DNA of 5,961 nucleotides. It comes from Verrucomicrobiota bacterium. Its GTDB lineage: Bacteria > Verrucomicrobiota > Verrucomicrobiia > Limisphaerales > UBA1100. This document shows, in pieces, positions 1 to 5,567 of this stretch. Numbering within the stretch: the first letter of the stretch is position 1; every line of letters begins with the position of its first letter. The notes under the pieces were generated by a model. That model saw nothing but the letters and a program-made list of their open reading frames with translations. It ran no database searches and was not told where the DNA came from. The DNA lies in assembly GCA_015660155.1 (NCBI GenBank), contig DQLO01000096.1, forward strand, positions 1 to 5,961, in the 5' to 3' direction. The translations under genes and the position numbers were made by a program.

Positions 1-401
1 AACGTCTGCTTTTCGCCTTCCACTTTCACTTCCGCATTGGCGCTTTCATCGCCGACGGGCACGCTTTCGTGGGCGAGATTCGGGAGGGTGAGAATCAAAT
101 TATTGAACGCTTCATCGGCCTCGACTCGTTGTGCGTTAAGCGAATCGACCTTGTTGCCCAGCTCGCCGGTTTCGGTTTTCTTGGCCTCGGCTTCGTCCTT
201 TTTGCCTTGGCCCATCAGTGCACCAATTTCTTTGGAAACCGCGTTGCGGGTGGCTTGTAAAGCCTCTGCTTCGGTGACCAACGCCCGCCGTTGTTCGTCC
301 AGCGCCAACAGTTCATCAATGCGGCTTGCATCCTCGCCACGCGCGCCCAACCGCTTCTTGGCGACGGCGGGCTCTTGGCGAATGTATTTAATGTCCAACA
401 C
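1..401 (-). CDS. serS: Seryl-tRNA synthetase, N-terminal part (3' end beyond window)
   Basis: Cytosolic class II aminoacyl-tRNA synthetase that charges tRNA-Ser with serine. Only the first 133 codons are present; the catalytic domain lies beyond the left edge. Read from GTG at 401 the protein begins MLDIKYIRQEP, the standard SerRS N-terminus. Residues about 27-100 form the charged, heptad-like helical arm (E/K/A-rich, with the family-typical 'RNAVSKEIG' at 52-60) that contacts the long variable arm of tRNA-Ser. It is followed by the hinge motif 'LPNLAHESVPVG' at 106-117. GTG was chosen over the adjacent TTG (398) because it keeps the family's M-L-D start. No Shine-Dalgarno precedes it; a TATAAT box ends 7 nt upstream, suggesting a leaderless mRNA. 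It lies 58 nt downstream of the NagB-like gene on the same strand, so readthrough from that operon is also possible. Identity is secure from the visible domain. Confidence 0.93.
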   Translation of the reverse strand, partial: MLDIKYIRQEPAVAKKRLGARGEDASRIDELLALDEQRRALVTEAEALQATRNAVSKEIGALMGQGKKDEAEAKKTETGELGNKVDSLNAQRVEADEAFNNLILTLPNLAHESVPVGDESANAEVKVEGEKQT

Positions 402-408
402 GGCGCGG

Positions 409-436
409 ATTATAGGGGCGACGGGCTGGAGGGCAA
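409..436 (-). promoter_or_regulatory. Putative sigma70-type promoter of serS
   Basis: On the minus strand TTGCCC (436-431, 4 of 6 match to TTGACA) is followed after 16 nt by a perfect TATAAT (414-409). Only seven bases separate TATAAT from the GTG start codon at 401, so initiation at the usual distance would fall on or within a base or two of the start codon. The -10 match and spacing are seen directly; use as a promoter is inferred. Confidence 0.5.
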
Positions 437-459
437 GAATTCGTGAGGCTGACAGTTCA

Positions 460-1389
460 TTAGTGCATTTCCACTTCGCAAGTGCCGAGGCCGCCGCGGT
501 AGAAGTTGAACTGCACGTTGGGGTGATCGGCCAGCAGGCTCATTGGCACGGCGCTGTCGGCGATGCCTTTGGAAATCATCAACGTCGTGAGGCGTTGACC
601 GAACGGGCTATCGTGCGCGCCGGCTTGCCAAATGCTGACCTTCTCCGCAAGCCACGTTTCGCGCGGGCCCACGGTGATGGCTTGCTGCGGCACCATACTG
701 ATGTTGCCGCCGCCGCTGGTGCGGGCGTTTTGGGCAAGGGTCACCGGATGCAAATCCACGATGCGCGTGCCGAGTTTGCGGTATTCCTTGGCGGACGGCG
801 GATTGTTTTTCCATTTGCCTTTGCGTGGCAACGGATCGTTGAACGCCCAGTGTTTGATGTCGCCCTGCCCGCCTTGCATCACGGCGCAGCGCACGCCTTC
901 CCAACTATCGATGAAGGGCTTGGTGTCGGCCTTGGGGAAATGTAAATTTTCATCGGCCATGCGGAGGGTTTTATCAATTTTGTTGAAACACAATTCACGG
1001 TCGGCTCTTTCAAACGAAAGCGGGTGCTTAACCGAGACTTCGCGCTTACCATCATACCATTCGTCCATGCCCCAAAAGTGCGCCGAACGGATGCTGACCT
1101 CGAGGGCATTGACAAGGCGCGCCACGAGCGGCAGTTGTTCGGTGGGGCCAATGGGGCCGCAAATGCCGACGGGATTATCCGGCGTGGAAGCACGCCACGC
1201 GTCGATATATTCCAGCGCCTCGGCGAGGTAAAAATCCTCCAGCGTGTCGTACATCACCACGCGAAAGCCGGGCCGCGCGAGCTTCTCAATTTGGCGCGGC
1301 GTGAGCTTGGCGGCATCACGAATGAGGTCGTTTTCCAGTGTGGTGTAATCCCACCAATCGGGAGCAATGGTGCTAAGTTTGCGTGGCAT
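460..1389 (-). CDS. NagB-like (glucosamine-6-phosphate isomerase/deaminase family) protein, diverged active site
   Basis: 309 aa cytosolic protein of the NagB/6-phosphogluconolactonase fold, whose best-known member converts glucosamine-6-phosphate to fructose-6-phosphate and ammonia. Landmarks are 'GICGPIGPT' (75-83) at the phosphate-loop position, 'MDEWYDG' (108-114) at the MDEY motif carrying the catalytic Asp (D109), 'HPLSF' (122-126), '[14 protein letters not shown]' (173-186) at the GGxGxDGHIAFNEP motif, and 'VPQQAITVG' (233-241). It is about 40 aa longer than E. coli NagB (266 aa), mostly at the N-terminus. Oddities: the PTGGTP phosphate loop is not conserved, the Asp before the catalytic His is Ile178 (with an Asp displaced to 177), and the Glu of FNEP is Asp185. 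The substrate may therefore not be GlcN-6-P. ATG 1389 has a good SD (AAGGA, 1402-1398, 8 nt spacing) inside the end of the PIG-L gene, whose stop is 1 nt away, so translation is probably coupled. Family assignment is firm; exact reaction is not. Confidence 0.85.
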   Translation of the reverse strand: MPRKLSTIAPDWWDYTTLENDLIRDAAKLTPRQIEKLARPGFRVVMYDTLEDFYLAEALEYIDAWRASTPDNPVGICGPIGPTEQLPLVARLVNALEVSIRSAHFWGMDEWYDGKREVSVKHPLSFERADRELCFNKIDKTLRMADENLHFPKADTKPFIDSWEGVRCAVMQGGQGDIKHWAFNDPLPRKGKWKNNPPSAKEYRKLGTRIVDLHPVTLAQNARTSGGGNISMVPQQAITVGPRETWLAEKVSIWQAGAHDSPFGQRLTTLMISKGIADSAVPMSLLADHPNVQFNFYRGGLGTCEVEMH

Positions 1390-1390
1390 A

Positions 1391-2194
1391 TTATTTTTCC
1401 TTTTCGAGCGCGCGCTCGTATTTTTGATTGATCAAATAATTTTTCCCGAGGGCATCCGCCAGCGGATCCAATTCTTCGGAGCTGAAACCGAAGTGCAAAT
1501 GCCGTCGCCAACCTTCGGCGAACTTGAACTTTTTGGACAAACGCCCAAGCAGCCGCGAAACCTCCTCACCCGCTTTGATGTATGAATTCATTCCCTGGCT
1601 CACATCCAGCCAATCCTGTTGGCTTTGGTGGGCGGCGAGCGCCTCCACTTGTCGCGCGCGAACCGCCGTCGTGTTCACAAATGCACCGGCCATTACGCGT
1701 TGGCGCAAAGGATCGCGCAAACTATGGGGCATCGCGTGGTACACGGTGACGTTGTGCGCAAAAGGTTTGGCGGCGGGCACGCTTTTGAAGTTGGGCATCC
1801 CGTGCGCGAAGGCCGCAGTCACCGCGAGGCGGCAGGTGTTGGTGTGATCCTCCATGTAATCCACCGGCGAATGCGTGAGCACCACGGAGGCTTTAGACTT
1901 GCGAATCACCGCCGCAACTTTTCGCAGTGTCGGCACGTCGTAAATATTTTCTAAATCGCGGCAAATGCTCGCGTGATATTTTGCGCCCAGAATTTTGGCG
2001 GCGGCTTTGGCTTCCCGCGCGCGGGTGCGGGTGGCTTGGGCGGCATTCAGTTTCACGCTGCCCAAATTGCCGCTGGAGAGATTGAAATAATGAATCTCCC
2101 AACCCACCGCCTGCAACTGCAACAGCGTGCCGGCCATGGCAAACTCGATGTCATCCGGATGCGCTCCGATGGCAATAGCCGATGATTTGGGCAT
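1391..2194 (-). CDS. PIG-L/LmbE family zinc-dependent N-deacetylase
   Basis: 267 aa, no signal peptide, so cytosolic. The family removes acetyl groups from N-acetylglucosaminyl compounds (BshB, MshB, PIG-L, diacetylchitobiose deacetylase). The N-terminal 'GAHPDDIEF' (10-18) holds the zinc ligands H12 and D15, with D14 the likely catalytic base. The third zinc ligand is in '[13 protein letters not shown]' (108-120), most likely H117, matching the usual HPxDxHxDH element although the first His of the HxDH pair is Met here. 'GTLLQL' after the first motif and the late 'HFGF' are also family-like. Length is typical. It is the second gene of an operon: ATG 2194 is 2 nt after the oxidoreductase stop, and its stop is 1 nt before the NagB-like start. 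The SD is weak (GGA about 10 nt upstream). Given the neighbours, an N-acetylated sugar or sugar phosphate substrate is likely; a bacillithiol role is less likely because no BshA or BshC homologue is visible. Confidence 0.88.
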   Translation of the reverse strand: MPKSSAIAIGAHPDDIEFAMAGTLLQLQAVGWEIHYFNLSSGNLGSVKLNAAQATRTRAREAKAAAKILGAKYHASICRDLENIYDVPTLRKVAAVIRKSKASVVLTHSPVDYMEDHTNTCRLAVTAAFAHGMPNFKSVPAAKPFAHNVTVYHAMPHSLRDPLRQRVMAGAFVNTTAVRARQVEALAAHQSQQDWLDVSQGMNSYIKAGEEVSRLLGRLSKKFKFAEGWRRHLHFGFSSEELDPLADALGKNYLINQKYERALEKEK

Positions 2195-2196
2195 GG

Positions 2197-3228
2197 TTAT
2201 TTGATCCGCACGGGTTTGCCGGTGGCGGCGGATTTGTCAGCGGCAAAAATAATTTTATGCGTGCGCGCGGCGTCCGCGAGGTTTGTGTGTGGCATTTCTT
2301 TGCCGGCGCGTAGCGCGGTGAAGAAGGCTTCGAATTGCGTTTGATACGGGTGGTCGCTTACGTCGCCCGAATCCACCAGTTGCGTGGCCAGCGTGCTCCA
2401 TTCATTTTTGTTCAGGCCGCCCATTTTGCTAGAGTAAAATTTATTGTCCAAAATACTGCCCTCGCTGCCGACGAGATGGGTGTGGAAATAATACGGCTGC
2501 AAACAATCAATGACGCTGGCGACTTTGCCAAGGCGGCCGTCTTTGAATTTAAGAATCGTGACGCTGGTGGTGTCGTATTCGTACTTTTTAAAAATTTTGT
2601 TTTTTGACTGCGTGGAGTGACTGGTTACTTCCACCACGTCCGTGGAGCCCATAAAATACAAGAGCGCGTCCATCGCGTGGCAACCGGCCGAAAGCAAACT
2701 GCTGCCGCCCGCATCTTTTTTGGTGTTCCACCGATACTGTCCGTACCACGGACCGACGCCGTGATAGTAATCCACTTCACCGTAATGAACTTTGCCGATG
2801 AGGCCCTGGTCGACAACCGATTTTATCGTGAGAAATTGCGATGCAAAACGGCACTCAAAACACACGCAAACTTTCACACGCGCTTTCTTCACCGCCGCCA
2901 CCATGCGCCGCAAGCTCGGCTGCGTAAGCGTGAGAGGTTTTTCAATGATAAGGTGCTTGCCCGCTTTGGCCGCGGCGACCACTTGATCGGCGTGTTGGTA
3001 GGGGTAGCTGGTCACGTCCACCACGTCCACGTTGGGATCCTTCAGCATGGCGTTGAGATTGGTGGTGGTTTTGATGCGGCTGCCGTGGCGCGCGCTGAGT
3101 TCATCGTCATCCAGCAGGCGCGATGAATAAATGCGAGTGACCTGAGCCATGCCCGAGGCGTTGATGGCGTCAATGTGAGCGGTGGCCGCCCAGCCGTATC
3201 CGATTATGCCGACGTTGTATTTTTTCAA
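2197..3228 (-). CDS. Gfo/Idh/MocA family NAD(P)-dependent oxidoreductase
   Basis: About 343 aa from TTG 3228. The N-terminal Rossmann fold shows 'VGIIGYGWAATAH' (6-18, GxGxxA). The 'EKPLTLT' motif at 96-102 carries the Lys typical of this family, and 'GCHAMD' (182-187) has the GxHxxD signature of the C-terminal sugar-binding domain. Family members oxidise or reduce hydroxyls on sugars, inositols and amino sugars, sometimes as a redox-neutral epimerisation or elimination. Unlike many planctomycete/verrucomicrobial relatives there is no Tat signal, so it is cytosolic. The frame stays open up to TTG 3288, but the extra 20 residues are not family-like and would overlap the start of the divergent gene, so TTG 3228 (MKKYNVGIIGYG) is preferred; SD support is poor. 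First gene of the operon with the PIG-L and NagB-like genes. An unusual CxCxxC occurs at 121-126, just before 'RFASQF'. Family certain, substrate unknown. Confidence 0.87.
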   Translation of the reverse strand: MKKYNVGIIGYGWAATAHIDAINASGMAQVTRIYSSRLLDDDELSARHGSRIKTTTNLNAMLKDPNVDVVDVTSYPYQHADQVVAAAKAGKHLIIEKPLTLTQPSLRRMVAAVKKARVKVCVCFECRFASQFLTIKSVVDQGLIGKVHYGEVDYYHGVGPWYGQYRWNTKKDAGGSSLLSAGCHAMDALLYFMGSTDVVEVTSHSTQSKNKIFKKYEYDTTSVTILKFKDGRLGKVASVIDCLQPYYFHTHLVGSEGSILDNKFYSSKMGGLNKNEWSTLATQLVDSGDVSDHPYQTQFEAFFTALRAGKEMPHTNLADAARTHKIIFAADKSAATGKPVRIK

Positions 3229-3259
3229 AATAAAAACCCGTGGTTGAATGGGGAGGCCG

Positions 3260-3288
3260 ATGGCACAATGATTGGCCCCGAATGTCAA
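3260..3288 (-). promoter_or_regulatory. Weak candidate promoter for the oxidoreductase operon
   Basis: A perfect TTGACA (3288-3283) lies upstream of the operon on the minus strand. After a 17 nt spacer comes TGCCAT (3265-3260), only a 3 of 6 match to TATAAT. Initiation near 3253 would leave a leader of about 25 nt before TTG 3228. The -35 is convincing but the -10 is poor, so this is a hypothesis; it overlaps the start codon of the divergent gene. Confidence 0.25.
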
Positions 3289-3890
3289 GGATGCCCGAAC
3301 CCCGCATCATTATTTTTGTAAAAGCGCCGCGCCCCGGTTTTGTGAAAACCCGATTGGCCGCCGCCATCGGAAACGAAGCCGCGTGCGACGCCTATCGTCA
3401 ACTCGCCGAAACCGTGCTTGCTAATCTGGCTCCCCTGGCCCACGCGGAGTTACGCTTCACGCCCGATGATGCGGAAAACGAAATCACTCCGTGGCTGAGC
3501 GATGACTGGACTGCCCGTCCCCAAGGCAACGGCGATCTCGGCAAACGAATGCACCGCGCCTTCTCTGAAGCGAATGGCCCCGCAATCATTATCGGCTCCG
3601 ATTGCCCCGAAGTGAAAATCTGCGACTTACAAGCCGCAGCCGAGGCGCTCCAAACTCAGGACGCCGTCCTCGGCCCCGCCAAAGACGGCGGTTATTGGCT
3701 GATCGGCTTGAACGCGCCCTGCCCTGCTCTGTTTGACGGAATCGAATGGAGCACGAAAACGGTTTTACAAACAACTCTGGCAAAAGCGGACAAGGCGGGA
3801 TTAACAGTGAAATTGCTGCGTGAGTTGGCAGACGTGGATGATTGGGAAAGTTTCAATGATCAATTTTCAAAGCTCGAGAAATCAACTTGA
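3282..3890 (+). CDS. DUF2064/TIGR04282 family nucleotidyltransferase-like glycosyltransferase
   Basis: 202 aa soluble protein with a GT-A/MobA-CofC-like nucleotide-binding fold, the family also called 'rSAM/selenodomain-associated transferase 1'; its biochemical activity is poorly defined. Motifs in order: 'IIIFVKAPRPGFVKTRL' (9-25, nucleotide-binding N-terminus), 'QGNGDLGKRM' (81-90), 'IGSDCPE' (104-110, metal-binding Asp), 'GPAKDGGYWLIGL' (131-143) and a C-terminal 'DVD' (184-186). The length is complete for the family. ATG 3282 was chosen; GTG 3240 would add 14 unrelated residues and ATG 3291 fits the family N-terminus almost as well. None has a properly placed SD: GGGGAGG at 3250-3256 is too far away. 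The gene is divergent from the oxidoreductase operon and converges on the tRNA-Gly gene; its stop codon sits inside an inverted repeat. No radical-SAM or selenodomain partner is visible in this window. Confidence 0.88.
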   Translation: MSRMPEPRIIIFVKAPRPGFVKTRLAAAIGNEAACDAYRQLAETVLANLAPLAHAELRFTPDDAENEITPWLSDDWTARPQGNGDLGKRMHRAFSEANGPAIIIGSDCPEVKICDLQAAAEALQTQDAVLGPAKDGGYWLIGLNAPCPALFDGIEWSTKTVLQTTLAKADKAGLTVKLLRELADVDDWESFNDQFSKLEKST

Positions 3891-3904
3891 TCATTGAAAA
3901 TTGA
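3851..3904. repeat. AT-rich inverted-repeat cluster, possible bidirectional terminator
   Basis: TTTCAATGATCAA (3851-3863) is a perfect 13 bp inverted repeat of TTGATCATTGAAA (3887-3899), with a 23 nt loop. Overlapping it, TCAATTTTCAA (3860-3870) is a perfect 11 bp inverted repeat of TTGAAAATTGA (3894-3904). The two stems share bases and cannot form together. The element covers the last 13 codons of the upstream gene and lies between convergent transcripts, so bidirectional termination is the simplest role, but neither strand has a clear U-tract. Confidence 0.5.
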
Positions 3905-3916
3905 CCCGTAAAATTC

Positions 3917-3990
3917 TGGAGCGGGTGGCGAGAATCGAACTCGCGTTATCAGCTTGGAAGGCTGGAGTAATACCATTATACGACACCCGC
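3917..3990 (-). tRNA. tRNA-Gly (anticodon TCC), CCA encoded
   Basis: 74 nt gene read 3990 to 3917. The acceptor stem GCGGGTG pairs with CACCCGC, followed by discriminator T and genome-encoded CCA (3919-3917). The D arm has GTATAATGGTATTAC, the anticodon loop is CTTCCAA (anticodon TCC, reads GGA/GGG codons), and the T arm is GCGAG-TTCGATT-CTCGC. Layout matches bacterial tRNA-Gly closely. One oddity is a C27-A43 mismatch at the top of the anticodon stem; the other four pairs (CAGC/GCTG) are intact. It stands alone, with its own promoter directly upstream. Confidence 0.96.
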
Positions 3991-3999
3991 GCGGGAAGT

Positions 4000-4027
4000 A
4001 TCATAGTGGGCTCGGTGCATTTGTCAA
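4000..4027 (-). promoter_or_regulatory. sigma70-type promoter of tRNA-Gly
   Basis: Consensus TTGACA (4027-4022) and TATGAT (4005-4000, 5 of 6) are separated by 16 nt on the minus strand. Expected initiation at about 3993 is only some 3 nt before the mature tRNA 5' end, so the precursor leader would be very short. The bases just after the -10 box are ACTTCCCGC. Confidence 0.78.
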
Positions 4028-4028
4028 A

Positions 4029-4136
4029 TCACGGGGAGTAGCGCTGGCCGGTTTTCCATTCGTCGATGAGGGCATCGACCACGGGCACGCGATCATTGCA
4101 AACACAAACACCATCGCGCTTGGCTTCCTTCCCTCC
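4029..4136 (-). pseudogene. Probable 3' remnant of a protein-coding gene
   Basis: Read on the minus strand this stretch gives a protein-like tail with GC-rich third positions: an 'EAKRDGVCV' segment followed by 'DRVPVVDALIDEWKTGQ', then 'RYSP' and TGA at 4031-4029. No ATG, GTG or TTG in this frame lies upstream before it runs into the antisense of pyrC, so it is not an intact gene. The pattern 'AKxxG...V..L(I/L)D.....G.R.S' loosely resembles the C-terminus of DUF3368/PIN-like toxins, but that is a by-eye impression only. It could also be chance. The stretch sits between the tRNA promoter and pyrC, and explains much of an otherwise gene-free 150 nt gap. Confidence 0.3.
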
Positions 4137-4156
4137 AGCGGGTAGGCTGCGGGCCG

Positions 4157-5521
4157 ATGAGTTCTGTTCTCTTGCAAGGCGGGCGAGTAATTGATCCGGC
4201 CAATGACCGCGATGAAATTGCGGATGTGCTTTTATCCAATGGCAAAATTAAGGCCATTGGCGCGGGGCTGGAAATGCCGACTGACGCGGAGGCGGTCGAT
4301 TGCACCGGCCAAGTGGTTTGCCCGGGGTTGATTGATCTGCACGTGCATTTCCGCGAGCCGGGCCAAACGGCTAAGGAAAACATCGCTACCGGCTCGGCCG
4401 CAGCGGCGATGGGCGGCTTCACTTCGGTGGTGTGCATGCCCAATACATCGCCGACCATTGATAGCCCCGCAACGGTGGCACTCATTCAGGACCAAGCCGA
4501 GCGCGAGGCAATGGTGAATGTTTACCTCACCGGCACCATTACACTAGGCATCGCTGGCGAAGAGCTCGCGCCCATCGGCTCACTGAAACAAGCCGGCGTG
4601 GTGGCGATCACCGATGACGGTCATTGCGTGCAGAACCATGACCTCATGCGGCGCGCGCTGGAGTACGCCAAAATGTTTGATCTGCCGGTGATGGATCATT
4701 GCCAGGATTATTCCATCGTGACCGATGGCGTGATGCACGAGGGCTACTGGAGCACCAACCTCGGCCTCAAAGGCTGGCCGGCGGCGGGCGAGGATTTAAT
4801 CGTGGCGCGCAACATCGAGCTGGCTGAGTTAACCGGCACGCACATCCATTGCCAACACGTGAGCAGCGCGCGGTCGGTGGAGTTGATCCGCCAAGCGAAG
4901 GCGCGCGGCATTTGCATTTCCGGCGAGGCATGCCCGCATCATTTTACGCTCACCGATGCGGCCATCGGCGGCAGCGAACATTTCTGGGCCGAGGATGGCC
5001 GCGAACTTCAAACTGAATCGCAACGCACGGAGTGGCCTTCGTTTGATACAAACTGCAAAATGAATCCGCCACTGCGCACGGCCGAGGATCGCAAGACCAT
5101 CATCGCTGGGCTCGCCGATGGCACGCTGGAAATCCTCGCGAGCGATCATGCGCCGCATTGCGCACACGAAAAGGAAGTGGAGTTTGACTACGCCCCCTTC
5201 GGTATCACGGGGTTAGAAACAGAATTGGCTCTGTCGCTGATGCAACTTTTCCACGCGGGCCATCTCGATTTGCCAGCGCTCATTGCCAAATACACAGTCA
5301 ACCCCGCCACGCTGCTCAAGCTCGATAAGGGCACCTTGACCGAGGGCGCGGATGCGGACGTGACGGTGTTCGATCCCGACACCGAGTGGGTGTACGACGC
5401 GGCCGCGAGCCCGAGCAAATCCGCCAACACCCCTTTCCACGGCTGGACCCTCAAAGGCCGCGCAACAATGACTGTGGTGGCCGGAAAAATTGTGTGGCGC
5501 GAAAGCGCCGTGGCGGCGTAA
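4157..5521 (+). CDS. pyrC: Dihydroorotase, class I (PyrC)
   Basis: 454 aa cytosolic zinc amidohydrolase that interconverts N-carbamoyl-aspartate and dihydroorotate, step three of de novo pyrimidine synthesis. The N-terminal beta part 'LLQGGRVIDP' leads into 'DLHVHFREPGQ' (60-70) with metal ligands H62 and H64. Next are 'MPNTSP' (94-99), 'ITDDGH' (151-156, metal ligand D154), H181 in 'MDHCQD', H234 in 'CQHVSS', 'EACPHHF' (257-263), 'NPPLR' (303-307) and the catalytic Asp D330 in 'ASDHAPH'. The C-terminal 'NPATLLKLD' and 'GADADVTVFDP' are amidohydrolase-typical. All key residues are present, so it should be active. It is somewhat longer than usual (about 425-430 aa), mainly from an insertion at about 270-296 between the HHF and NPPLR motifs. 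ATG 4157 gives the family N-terminus but has no good SD. The thioredoxin-like gene follows after 46 nt on the same strand. Confidence 0.96.
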   Translation: MSSVLLQGGRVIDPANDRDEIADVLLSNGKIKAIGAGLEMPTDAEAVDCTGQVVCPGLIDLHVHFREPGQTAKENIATGSAAAAMGGFTSVVCMPNTSPTIDSPATVALIQDQAEREAMVNVYLTGTITLGIAGEELAPIGSLKQAGVVAITDDGHCVQNHDLMRRALEYAKMFDLPVMDHCQDYSIVTDGVMHEGYWSTNLGLKGWPAAGEDLIVARNIELAELTGTHIHCQHVSSARSVELIRQAKARGICISGEACPHHFTLTDAAIGGSEHFWAEDGRELQTESQRTEWPSFDTNCKMNPPLRTAEDRKTIIAGLADGTLEILASDHAPHCAHEKEVEFDYAPFGITGLETELALSLMQLFHAGHLDLPALIAKYTVNPATLLKLDKGTLTEGADADVTVFDPDTEWVYDAAASPSKSANTPFHGWTLKGRATMTVVAGKIVWRESAVAA

Positions 5522-5553
5522 ACTCAGCCCATCGACATTAACCCCCAAACCAC

Positions 5554-5558
5554 AAAGG
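5554..5558 (+). promoter_or_regulatory. Shine-Dalgarno of the thioredoxin-like gene
   Basis: AAAGG lies 9 nt before ATG 5568 and fixes the start. It is one of the few clear ribosome binding sites in this window. Confidence 0.6.
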
Positions 5559-5567
5559 TTATTGATA

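Noticed and set aside
37..945. A 302-codon open frame on the plus strand, with further long plus-strand frames up to about 2600
   Set aside because: It runs antisense through serS and the NagB-like gene, whose frames carry clear family motifs. Its protein is low-complexity with no recognisable motif, as expected for the shadow of GC-rich genes.
3229..3288. A 20-residue N-terminal extension of the oxidoreductase from TTG 3288
   Set aside because: The extension has no family similarity, is followed directly by a normal Rossmann N-terminus, and its TTG forms part of a TTGACA box.
4121..4156. A TTGGCT-17-TAGGCT pair just before pyrC, hinting at another leaderless promoter
   Set aside because: Both boxes match consensus at only 3 of 6 positions, which is expected often by chance.
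4093..4485. Minus-strand 130-codon frame starting inside pyrC and reaching into the intergenic gap
   Set aside because: It is antisense to conserved pyrC sequence and in a different frame from the coding-like remnant at 4029-4136.
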